Shown here piece after piece: positions 56,082 to 64,000 of a DNA stretch of 64,000 nucleotides (its first letter is position 1; each line of letters begins with the position of its first letter). The DNA is from Hemicordylus capensis (Eukaryota; Chordata; Lepidosauria; Squamata; Cordylidae), in NCBI RefSeq assembly GCF_027244095.1, contig NC_069657.1:144270857-144334856 (forward strand), read 5' to 3'. A program made the position numbers and the translations under genes. The notes under the pieces are model-generated. The model saw only the letters and a list, made by a program, of their open reading frames with translations, was not told the DNA's origin and searched no databases.

Positions 56082-57014
56082 ATGAAAATGCTCACCAACA
56101 ATGAAACGTTTGTGACAGAATTCATATTTCTGGGCTTCTCCAATCAACCAAGAATACAGGTGATCCTCTTTATGGTGTTTCTGGCTTGTTACCTGCTTAC
56201 TGTCTTTGGGAACCTCATCATCATCTCGGTTGTCAGAGCAGACCTTCGCCTCCATACCCCCATGTATTTCTTCCTTCTTAATTTGTCCATCCTAGACATC
56301 TTTTATGTCTCTACCAATGTCCCCCAAATGCTGACCAACCTTGTGACCAGGAAGAAAACCATCACATTTTGGGGCTGTGCGATTCAGATGTATTTTTCGC
56401 TGTCATTTGGCATGGTGGAGTGCTTTCTGCTTGGAGCCATGGCTTATGACCGATATGTGGCAATCTGCCAGCCTCTGCAATACACAGTCACCATGAACTG
56501 GAAGCTCTGCTTTCAGTTAGCTGCCTTCTGCTGGGGCAACAGTTTAATGAGCTCACTGATAATCAACATCTTCATCATACAGTTGCCATTCTGTGGTCCT
56601 AACGTCTTGAACCATTATTTCTGTGAGGTTCCAGCTGTGCTGTCACTGGCTTGTACTGACACATTTCTCCCTGAAATGGTTGTGTTTGTTTTCAGCATCA
56701 TCATTGTCTTCATTCCCTTCCTTTTAATTATTGTCTCCTATACCTTCATTTTCTTAGCTGTATTGAGGATACGGACAGCCCAAGGAAGGTCCAAGGCATT
56801 CTCTACCTGTGCATCCCACCTCACTGTCGTAGCCATATTTTATGGAACGGCCATTTTCATGTACATGCGGCCACGGTCAAAGTCCTCAAGAGACAGGGAC
56901 AAAGTGATTGCTTTGTTTTATACTGTTCTCATGCCAATGCTCAACCCTCTGATCTATAGTCTCAGAAACAAGGATGTAAAGGGTGCCCTAAGGAGATCAC
57001 TGATAGCCACCTAA
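56082..57014 (+). CDS. Olfactory receptor, class II, C-terminus altered by a SINE (310 aa)
   Basis: An odorant-sensing seven-transmembrane receptor, open from ATG to stop. Landmarks: NET glycosylation site (7-9), GN (43-44), LHTPMYFF (57-64), conserved C99, [10 protein letters not shown] (120-129), loop cysteines C171, C181 and C191, SY (219-220), [10 protein letters not shown] (238-247), [12 protein letters not shown] (285-296). I chose the first ATG; M3 is an alternative. The 2/13-like look of FWGCAIQMYFSLSFGMVECF is a memory-based guess. The ending LRRSLIAT is new: a tRNA SINE entered just after codon 308 and supplies AT and the stop. The original tail (VLRCSVVSKDVCVS) sits stranded at 57267-57312, and its counterpart survives in the left arm pseudogene. 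All seven helices and the G-protein-facing motifs are intact, so function may be kept. Confidence 0.95.
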   Translation: MKMLTNNETFVTEFIFLGFSNQPRIQVILFMVFLACYLLTVFGNLIIISVVRADLRLHTPMYFFLLNLSILDIFYVSTNVPQMLTNLVTRKKTITFWGCAIQMYFSLSFGMVECFLLGAMAYDRYVAICQPLQYTVTMNWKLCFQLAAFCWGNSLMSSLIINIFIIQLPFCGPNVLNHYFCEVPAVLSLACTDTFLPEMVVFVFSIIIVFIPFLLIIVSYTFIFLAVLRIRTAQGRSKAFSTCASHLTVVAIFYGTAIFMYMRPRSKSSRDRDKVIALFYTVLMPMLNPLIYSLRNKDVKGALRRSLIAT

Positions 57015-57252
57015 TGGCGCAGCCGCAAAGCATCCTTCCTAAAGAGCAGGAGGCTGTTGGTTTGAATCCCTGCTGGTGTGTTTCCCAGAATATGCTGGGT
57101 GTTTCCCAGCAGTGATATAGGAATGTGCTGAAAGGCATCATCTCATGCTGCACGGGAGAAGGCAATGATAAGCCACACCTGTATTCTACCAAGAAAACCA
57201 CATGGCTCTGTGCTTGCCAGGAGCTAACACCGACTCGATGGCACAACCTTTC
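57007..57252 (+). mobile_element. tRNA SINE inserted in the OR 3' end, 17-bp TSD
   Basis: Identical 17-bp copies of aaggagatcactgatag flank it (56990-57006 and 57253-57269). The head aatggcgcagccgcaaagc with gttggtttgaatccctgc gives A- and B-box-like parts. The body has gcatcatctcatgctgcacg and gaaggcaatgataagcc. The tail gccaggagctaacaccgact and cgatggcac matches the BovB LINE end at 49600. Same family as 31598-31838. Long, exact TSDs suggest a fairly recent insertion by BovB-type machinery. Confidence 0.92.
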
Positions 57253-57312
57253 AAGGAGATCACTGATAGTATTAAGATGCTCAGTTGTCAGCAAAGATGT
57301 CTGTGTGAGTTA
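57253..57312 (+). pseudogene. Stranded original C-terminus of the OR
   Basis: In the frame of the upstream gene this reads RRSLIVLRCSVVSKDVCVS then a stop. It lines up with the C-terminus of the left arm pseudogene (RRSLLILRCSVVSKEVHVS). It is cut off from the gene by the SINE and is now 3' UTR or flank. Confidence 0.9.
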
Positions 57313-57837
57313 ATGCCTACATGGTTGTGAAAGGTTTTGAGGGCTGCATGAAACAACCCCTCTTCTGTGTAGAGGCCTCCTTGATGCTCCTGAGGTGGCC
57401 CAGTGCACACTGGTGGTTTGGATAGATGACCCAATTCAATTTGGCCCAGTTCAAAGGGGTTGTTTTGAATCAGGGCTTTGAATTAAGGATCAGCATTGAT
57501 TATTTCAAACCACTCCCCAACCCCTGTACTTACCAGATGGGCCTGATTTTGGAAGCAAGAAAGCAGTAGCTGTGGCTTCACTTTCAAAAAAATGCTTCCA
57601 AAGAAAGATATTTTTTAGAAACCCTGCGTTGCTAGGAATGGGAAAGGGTTCCTTGAGAACTGGAATCTTCTCTGGAGCCACTGTAATAGCTGAAGACTGA
57701 CTATGATTTCCAGGAAATCCTGTACTTCTCTCAGTACTGTTCCCAGTTAAAGAGAGGCCTGCCCGGTAAGTAGAATGTCATGGGTATTTTGAAGGTCCAT
57801 TTGGCCTCAAATGGATTCAGCCTAAAATTGGGCCCAG
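57313..57837. other. Intergenic; hAT-like AT/GC motifs, no gene
   Basis: 57415-57500 carries ccaattcaatttggcccagt and similar repeats that resemble hAT-family interiors, without termini. No partner in the left arm beyond about 57325. Confidence 0.3.
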
Positions 57838-58445
57838 TTAGAGGCGCTCTTTCCCATGGACCTTGGGGATCTGGTCTGTGGCCTCCTGCCTCCAGTGGGG
57901 CCTCCAAATGTTCCCCGGGCTTCTCTTAAGGCCATACTGGCATTGAAGGCTGGCTGGGCAGTCTCACTCGCCTACAGGCTGAGAAGCTTCCCCAGGTCAG
58001 TCCGCCAGAAAGGAGGGAAAGGGCTGCCCAGGGAGGCACCAGCACTGCCTTCCAAGTCTGATGGGGCAGACAGGCAGAGATGGAGGAGGATGCACATGTT
58101 TGGGATGGCACCTCTGGGCCCCGCAGGTGGCTGGAACGAGTGTCCCCAGATGCACGTGCAGAGGGCTCTCCCTTGAGCACTTCACCACTGAGTCTGGAGC
58201 AGCCTCCCCAGAGGCCTGCTGCCACCCCGCACCCGCCACCGCACTGTCCCGCCATACCGATCTAAGCCATTTTCGCTACCATTTGCACAGGCAGGGGGTA
58301 AGCCGATCAGGCCTCCCACATGGCTGGGCAGTGGTGGGGCAGAGGCAGGCTTCTGGCCAGTCTTTAAAAAAGAAAATTTGAGGGGGCCTTGCAGTGGGGG
58401 GCGGGGCTTCAGGTCCGGGCTGCAAAATGACCTAGGTGCACCACT
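57838..58445. mobile_element. hAT MITE relative of 39712, GC-rich interior
   Basis: It starts near gttagaggcgctctttccc and ends gacctaggtgcaccactg, matching the ends of 39712-39908 and 52846-53287. The 0.6-kb interior is GC-rich, with open frames on both strands, but these share no domain I recognise and are probably chance. Confidence 0.6.
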
Positions 58446-58479
58446 GGGCTCAATTTATATATTTGTTTAGCATATTTGT

Positions 58480-58840
58480 ATACTGCCAAAAAAAATAAAT
58501 AAATCACATTTCTGGGTAGTTTATAATAAAGCAACACAGATTAAACACAAAGTTAAATCATTTAAACAATTTAAAACAGAGTCTGTACATCGAATTAAAC
58601 ACCTGGGTAAATAAATGTATCTTAACAGTGCTTTTAAAAGCTGTTAGTGATGAGGAAGCTCTTATTTCCATGGGGAGCACATTCCAAAGCTGGGGCGGTG
58701 GGCAGTGGAGAAGGCCTTTCCCTACACAGCCACCAGACAAGCTGGTGGCAACTTCAGACTGACCACTCCCTGCCAGATAATTTCAGTAGGTGGTGGGGCT
58801 CATAACAGAGGCATTCTCTTAAATACCCTGTGCCTTGGAC
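58480..58840 (-). mobile_element. L2 LINE fragment, C-terminus and tail
   Basis: Minus strand: LWNVLPMEIRASSSLTAFKS, TVKIHLFTQVFN, then an AT-rich 3' UTR with taaataaatgt-type sequence. It is short and truncated. Confidence 0.7.
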
Positions 58841-58844
58841 TCAA

Positions 58845-58950
58845 ATTTGATTGACAGCGATTTGATTTGAGTCAGATCAGGTTCAGCTGGCCCAAATCAG
58901 GCTGATTCAATTTGGAGCTGAATAAGCCTCCAGAGCTTTGCACATCCCTA
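58845..58950. mobile_element. hAT-family right end
   Basis: gatttgatttgagtcagatc and gctgattcaatttggagctg motifs close with TTTGCACATCCCTA at 58950. Confidence 0.5.
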
Positions 58951-59149
58951 TTAGTCTCCCTCCCTTTAAAGATTATCTCCACAAGAAAAGAGAAAAGGGC
59001 TGCACCAATTACAAAATCCAACAAAGTGTAGCCAACCTCATAGAAATTTTTTTTAACCTATCTAATGAAACATGCCAGAAGATTGGTTGTGCCTGACACA
59101 CACTTTCAAGAAGAAAATAGGTCCTATAGGGGACATGAAATGATCATTG
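58951..59149. other. Intergenic, no gene
   Basis: Nothing recognised. Confidence 0.4.
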
Positions 59150-59210
59150 TCTCATATGGGCTCCTTGGAGGAAGAGCAGGATATAAAATGTAAATAAATA
59201 AATAAATATG
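59150..59210 (+). mobile_element. Sauria-type SINE tail
   Basis: gggctccttggaggaagagc, aggatataaaatg, then (taaa)n. Only the 3' end of the family seen at 8435 is left. Confidence 0.6.
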
Positions 59211-59256
59211 AAGAATTATATTACATCCAAAATGCTTAAACATAGGAACATCAGAA

Positions 59257-59515
59257 GCTGATGCAGATATTCTACCACTGAGCTATAGCCCCATCCCCTA
59301 ACTACAACTCCCATCATCCTTAGCAACAAAAAATTGTGACTGGGAATGATGGGAATGATGTAGTTCAATAATAGCAGGAGAGCCAAGGTTGCCCACCCTG
59401 CCCTAAGGGGAATACCTTATAGAGTCCACATGTAGTATCCCATCAAAAACATAACAAGGTGGAGCCTGCTTAGCAAAGGGGACAAATCCTGCTCACAAGA
59501 CCAGCTTATCTCCCT
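59257..59515 (-). mobile_element. Composite: tRNA-like head, small MITE, 5S-like SINE piece
   Basis: On the minus strand the order is a degenerate 5S-like SINE head (gagataagctggtcttgtg ... tttgctaagcaggctccacc, 59515-59402), the small hAT MITE motif cagggtgggcaaccttggc with gttgtagtt (59400-59310), then a tRNA-like head gatggggctatagctcag (59300-59265). These are separate old insertions. Confidence 0.5.
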
Positions 59516-60260
59516 TAAGGTGTAACAGAAGTTGTCGTCCAGATTAATGCTGCTCTTGCACAAATATATGACATATAATACAGCTAGTATAATTATTTGA
59601 TTAAAAGTGATTGTTTATATCATAGTTCTATAGCCTATGTGTATAACTGAATGAAGTATTGATGTTGATAAGGGGAATTGCTCCTACTTCAAGGATTGTT
59701 AGTAAACCTAATAGAATGATTTACTTCTGGTTAAACAAATGATAAAAGGAACTCTCTGTGTGTGTCTGAAAGAGTACATGAGTAAGCAAAGGATATACCA
59801 GTCCCCACAAAACATAATAAATGGAGTTGCTCGGAAAACAAGGACTAAGGTCGATCCTGGGATCAGACGCATGTAAACATGGAACAGCAACAACTTCAAA
59901 GGCAGGCAACCCTTTTAAGTCAGGCATCAACAGAGGTTTTCTCTGAGAAGCACAGAAGATCGTGGCGCTCCCGCTCCTCCCAACTCCCTGTTAAAGACTG
60001 ATCACCTTTAATTGGGGCTGGTAAGTCTGAATGTGTGAGTGAATGAACCATAGTTTAGCTAATACTTAGGGTGTAACAATAAACTGATGAACTAAATCCA
60101 GCTGGTGTCTGCGATCTGTTTTCTTTTTGGGACTTGTATTAGCCTATCTGAAGCAATACTCCTAATTAAAGGTGACCCCCTTAATAATTGGTCACACATA
60201 GAATCAGGAGCCTGACGAGGGCGGCGCTAGAGAAACAGGGATTGCTTGCACTACTCTGGT
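59516..60260 (+). mobile_element. Possible solo LTR, third family
   Basis: Near the end are gtaacaataaactgatgaac (AATAAA) and a T-rich downstream stretch, typical of an LTR R/U5 region. Upstream CT- and GC-rich cgtggcgctcccgctcct is promoter-like. No boundary duplication or internal gene found. Low-confidence fossil call. Confidence 0.3.
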
Positions 60261-61184
60261 AGAAGAAGATGCCCACGTCCTGTCCCACCATCCTTGTTGT
60301 GAAAGTGTAACTTTGAGCATCCTCCATGACCTTCTTGAAGGAGCACATTTCTGTTTGTTGTACTAGTGCAGTGTTAGTCTGGATGTCAGCCAGATGCTTT
60401 AGAAGTGCTTTAATCGTTTGATTTCTCAGTTTTTAAAAAAATGGTTCATGTCACTTTGTTACATTCTCTATAAGGTTATTTTGAGCACACAGATCAGTAT
60501 ACCCAAAGCTTTGTTGTTAATTATGGCTCCTGGAAATATTCCATACATAGCCAAATAGTGCTAATTAAATTGTTTATCAAAAGGTCTTGGATGGTATTGA
60601 AATTTACCAGTACATGTCAGAAATGGTTGCATCTCAAGATTTATATTGGACATTTATTAAAATGCCTGGACTGAGCATGGTTTATGGTCCTTTTTAACTA
60701 GTGTCTCAGGATCAAAGTATACACATGGCAGTCGAAACATAGTTCTCCTCTGGCATCAATGGAAGCTTTTTTTCCTGCAGTAAACAGCATCTTGATTGGG
60801 GACCTTTATCAATTGGAACTGTGATGTGGGGTCGAGTTAAAGCCAGCCTCCCCCACTACATCATGGAGCTTATCCATGGGATGCCAATTTTGCTTCTATT
60901 CCCTAGAGAGTAACTAAGCCCTCAGGGTGAATTCCACTTTTAATAATATGCAGTTCATCTACAAATTCAGGTTGTGTCCCTTTCAGCTAGTTCCTTGGCA
61001 TTTTTCCATTTAGAAATGAATCATTATACCAAAGGTACATTAAACAACCTTCGGCCGCAACATCCTACTCAAAAAACAAAGTAATGCATTAATGTAAAAG
61101 GATTATTAACTGTGCAAATCAAACATTCCAGAAATATAAAATATTTTCTGAGAAACTTTACTTGACATTATTTGTGATTACAAG
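60261..61184. other. Unassigned, no gene
   Basis: Long AT-rich stretch without an open frame of note. Not present in the left duplication arm. Its origin is unknown; it may belong with the preceding LTR-like block. Confidence 0.35.
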
Positions 61185-61304
61185 AAAGTCTTTGAAAACA
61201 AATTGTGAATAATTTCATAGATTTTACCCATTAATGAAACTGTTTGGATTTACTTAGGTTTTGCTCAAAAGAAAGCAGTGACATGAAACTAGAGGGTTAA
61301 CCAG

Positions 61305-61610
61305 TTCAGTTCAGTTTATTTGCGGTCGCTGACCAGAAAAATATATCCATACAGTCCAAACAGTAACAATAAACTAATCCAGGTATTCATAAACCTTATG
61401 AAATATAACTATGCAGGTACTCTCTTACTACAAATTCTAATGGCAACCAGGCAAAACTTTGTGACTGCATAAGTGTTTTTGTCATCCATGTCAGATAAAA
61501 GATCATTAACATAGAATTTGTCCAGGCGGCCAGGGTAATTTGCTAGAAGGGGCGTTATTAATTCATAGCGAGTGTCCCTGTAGTCTATAACTCCCATCTT
61601 CCCTGGCTAT
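61305..61610 (-). mobile_element. LINE C-terminal fragment (I-group, Vingi-like?)
   Basis: Minus strand: GVIDYRDTRYELITPLLANY, PGRLDKFYVNDLLSDMDDKN and TYAVTKFCLVAIRICSKR. It resembles the ends of I-clade LINE ORF2 proteins found in lizards, followed by a tail with aataaactg motifs. The family assignment is tentative. Confidence 0.45.
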
Positions 61611-61740
61611 TGACCACTGTGGCAGGGGGTGATGGGAATTGTAGTCCTAGAAGAGCTGGAGGGTCAAAGCTGTGTGGCCCTGATTTATTTAGTTAACGCA
61701 TTTATATACCACCCAAAGCGGTGTGCATGTAAGTGCATAT
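61611..61740. other. Small hAT-like remnant and intergenic
   Basis: 61590-61670 has aactcccatcttccctggct and gatgggaattgtagtcct, the core of the small MITEs at 26778 and 27329. Confidence 0.4.
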
Positions 61741-63015
61741 TAGGCTTGTGCATTTCGATTCAGCAACAAAACGTTTTGTGTCCAAAAATGGCATTTTCAG
61801 ACTTTTTGTATACAAATCAAAATGAAAAAATTAAAAACAATTTTTTTGTATACAAATAAAAATGACCCTGTTTTGGAGCCCAAGTTTTCTTTTGTTTTTT
61901 TGTTCGAAGCTTTGGTCTCTTGACTGCAGCAACTAGGGAGGCAGTGAGTGTCTGTCAAGAAGAGATTAGCAGAAGATAAGATATGCAAAAATCAGGCACA
62001 GCATCGCTGAGGAAGCTCATTTCCTTGTAATATGTTCTATTGTGATGCAATTTTGTGCTAAGAAATTCTGATTGCCAGCTCTAAAAAACAATGCTCTGAT
62101 TCCACTGTCTGGGCTGATTGCTTTGAGCTTGGAGGGGGGCAGTTTGTTTCAATTCATTAACAAGTTACTTGCTTGCTTCTGCCTTTCTGGCTGCCTCATT
62201 CAAGAGAGAGAGAGAGAGAGAGAACTAATTATGTCTAAACTCAAGTTTCCATGATGCCATACTGCCTTGCTACCTGCCTGAGCCCAGCATACTGCTCCCT
62301 ATTTAGTTACCATGTATGTGTATATAGCATATAATGCAATTCAAATGCCTGCCTGCCTGCCTGCCTAGGATAGTTCGTTGTTCTGCTGCCTCTGTGTGAT
62401 CTTGCTTTGGAAACCAGTTCTTTGTAAAGCTCTGCTATTGTTGTTGATGTGTTGAAAAAATGTCTGTGGATGAGAACTGCTTGCTTGGTAGAGGAGGGAG
62501 AGTAGGGCACACTTGATGCTGCTGTTAGCCATAGTTTGCTGCAGCACTGGCGCGTGGGCTTGGGGTTTGCAGCAGTGGAGCATGGGCTTGGGGGGCTGAG
62601 GGGTTGTTGAAGTTTGTGTGTCTTTGTGGCAGATTTGAGGCAGAAAGGGGTCTGCTGGGGCAGAACAGTAGGTTGGGTGGAAGTGCCCCAAGGGGTGCTT
62701 GCCACAACCCAGACTCCCATGGAATTGGCCTAAGGGCTGATTTCTTAGGAATTGTCAAAGTTGCAGTGTCTTTGGGGCAGATTTGGGGCAGAAAGGGGTC
62801 TACTGGAGCAAACAGTGGGTTAGGTGGAAGTGCCCCAAGGGGTGCCTGCCACAACCCAGACTCCCATGGAATTGGCCTAAGGGCTGCTTTCTTAGGAATT
62901 GTCAAAGTTGCAGTGTCTTTGGGGCAGATTTAGGGCAGAATGCGGTCTGCTGGAGCAGAATTGTGGGTTGGGTGGAAGTGCTCCAAGGGGTGCCTGCCAC
63001 AACCCAGACTGGCCA
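61741..63015. mobile_element. hAT-family element with ~140-bp tandem units
   Basis: Starts TAGGCTTGTGCATTTCG, then aaaacgttttg and tttttgtatacaaat repeats. 62620-63015 holds three tandem units of about 140 bp (tctttggggcagatttgggg, cagaaaggggtctgctgg, gtgggttgggtggaagtgcc, gaattggcctaagggctg). The same unit appears inverted at 44.43-44.66 kb inside the foldback hAT. 61900-62480 is unassigned, with a GA run at 62204-62222 and CTGC units at 62348-62368. The right terminus is not found. Confidence 0.6.
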
Positions 63016-63290
63016 GTCAAGCACAGTACACTGTATACTTTTCAGAGGTCCGATATTGTTCTATTCTACAATCCTTGTCTTCTTGGTTCCATGTAATATT
63101 CTAATTTTCTGGGATTGTGGATTTGGGGTTATCATGAGCTGTACGCCATGATCATCACAATTATAACAACTTAAGGCTTGACTTATCTTGCTTTGCATGT
63201 AATGCGTCTGTCTCATATATCAGTTTCACCTTTTAATTTGCATTACTGAAATTAATGGACTTTTGCACGATATTCTAATTTTCCGAGTTT

Positions 63291-63292
<2 letters not shown>
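63016..63292. other. Intergenic, no gene
   Basis: Nothing recognised. Confidence 0.4.

Positions 63293-63340
<48 letters not shown>
63293..63340. repeat. (TG)n microsatellite
   Basis: About 23 TG dinucleotides. Confidence 0.97.
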
Positions 63341-63341
<1 letters not shown>

Positions 63342-63359
63342 TTCTCAGGGCTCAACCTG

Positions 63360-63515
63360 CTAGGAGCCTGGCTCTATGACGAGGTTCCCAAAGACAGTGA
63401 GCAGGTAACAAGCCAGAAACACCACAAAGAGGGTCACCTGGACTCTTGGATGATAGGAGAACCCCAGAAATACAAATTCTGTCGAAAACGTTTCATTGCT
63501 GGAGACCATTCTCAT
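63360..63515 (-). pseudogene. Olfactory receptor fragment, N-terminal 48 residues
   Basis: On the minus strand, from an ATG at 63515: MRMVSSNETFSTEFVFLGFS, YHPRVQVTLFVVFLACYLLT, VFGNLV, then homology ends and a stop follows (63360-63362). It matches the start of the OR at 56082 (NETFVTEFIFLGFS, VILFMVFLACYLLTVFGNL). The remaining six helices are absent; a (TG)n tract lies just beyond the break. It is a third, truncated member of the second OR subfamily. Being shorter than one transmembrane pair, it cannot work as a receptor. Confidence 0.9.
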
Positions 63516-63793
63516 TCACATTATGAATGAGACAAAACATCATTTTGAGCATAAGACAAAAACATTATTTTTTGCAGAGTCAGCCCCTAGTGTTGTGGCC
63601 TCCCTGGCTACCTCATTGGACACGGAATTACCAATCCAAAATTATGTGAAATCAAGGCCTGTGTCTGATTCTACTTTAACCAACTGATGCCTGAACTCTC
63701 AGTGAACTAGACTGTCATTTGAGACAGGAAAGAATGGCTGATCTTCTGTTAAATGTTTTACAACCCGAAGAGGCACCAGGAGATAAGCCTGCA
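63516..63793. other. 5' flank of the OR fragment; no gene
   Basis: tgagcataagacaaaaacat near 63545-63565 recalls the 5' flank of the other subfamily members. Otherwise unassigned. Confidence 0.35.
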
Positions 63794-64000
63794 TTATAAT
63801 ATTAGCAGCTTTATTTTCAGTCCCCTTCCTAATGATCCCTAGCATGGAATTGGCCTTTTTCACAGCTGCCACACATTGAGTCGACACTTTCAACAAGCTG
63901 TCCACCATGACCACAAGATCCCTTTCCTGGTCAGTCACCGACAACTCAGATCCCATCAGCGTATACTTGAAGTTGGGGGTTTTCACCCCAATGTGCATCA
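63794..64000 (-). mobile_element. CR1 LINE fragment, continues past the window
   Basis: Minus strand: MHIGVKTPNFKYTLMGSELS, VTDQERDLVVMVDSLLKVST, QCVAAVKKANSMLGIIRKGT, ENKAANIIM. Typical CR1 ORF2 C-terminal half with few breaks. The 5' part lies beyond base 64000 and the 3' part is lost at about 63794. Confidence 0.88.

Larger units (their letters stand above)
48230..61285 (-). repeat. Right arm of the inverted duplication
   Basis: The inverted counterpart of 27811-35335, stretched from about 7.5 to 13 kb by insertions: a solo LTR (48362-50253), a 5S-like SINE (50866-51165), a hAT MITE (52846-53287), a hAT foldback (54770-55662), a tRNA SINE (57007-57252) and about 3.9 kb between 57325 and 61185 that has no partner in the left arm. 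Confidence 0.85.

Noticed and set aside
57856-58381. Overlapping open frames on both strands of about 106 codons
   Set aside because: They lie inside a GC-rich hAT MITE interior and share nothing with known transposases.
60261-61184. Possible retroelement coding remains
   Set aside because: I read both strands and found no motif I could name, so it stays unassigned.

Overview
The window is vertebrate nuclear DNA, most likely from a lizard or other squamate. The repeat mix supports this: a Sauria-type tRNA SINE, an Anolis-type (ACA) tRNA SINE, a BovB/RTE LINE tail with a tRNA SINE sharing that tail, many L2 and CR1 LINE pieces, and abundant small hAT transposons. The only host genes I can support are olfactory receptors (ORs): intronless, about 310 residues, with the canonical motifs. 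Everything else is repeat or unassigned intergenic DNA. No bacterial-type operon, CRISPR, rRNA gene or true tRNA gene was seen.

Layout. 1-9.4 kb: CR1, L2, SINE and microsatellite sequence. 9.44-10.39 kb: an intact class II OR on the minus strand. 10.4-27.8 kb: L2 and CR1 copies, hAT MITEs (three with visible 8-bp target duplications), foldback MITEs, a long AT tract and a GC-rich LTR-like block. 27.8-35.3 kb and 48.2-61.3 kb: two arms of an old inverted duplication around a spacer of about 13 kb. Each arm holds one copy of a second OR subfamily. The left copy (28.85-29.86 kb, minus) is a pseudogene. The right copy (56.08-57.01 kb, plus) is open, but a SINE insertion rewrote its last codons. 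The spacer carries a tandem array of a roughly 148-bp unit, a nearly open L2, two LTR-like blocks, a foldback hAT element with a nested CR1, and a broken Harbinger transposase. 61.3-64 kb: a LINE tail, a hAT element with roughly 140-bp internal tandem units, a short OR fragment of the second subfamily, and a CR1 that runs off the window.

How it fits together. The OR genes form a small cluster of the kind that evolves by duplication and decay, and the inverted arms are one such event. Insertions present in one arm and absent from the other (a solo LTR, SINEs, hAT elements) date themselves as younger than the duplication. Elements shared by both arms (an L2, a 5S-like SINE, a CR1 tail) are older. 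Nothing points to a new enzymatic system. The unusual items are the SINE-edited OR tail, the inverted duplication with preserved empty sites, a SINE whose head combines tRNA-like and 5S-like promoter parts, and hAT foldback elements carrying satellite-like units. All assignments come from reading the sequence by eye. No database search was possible.
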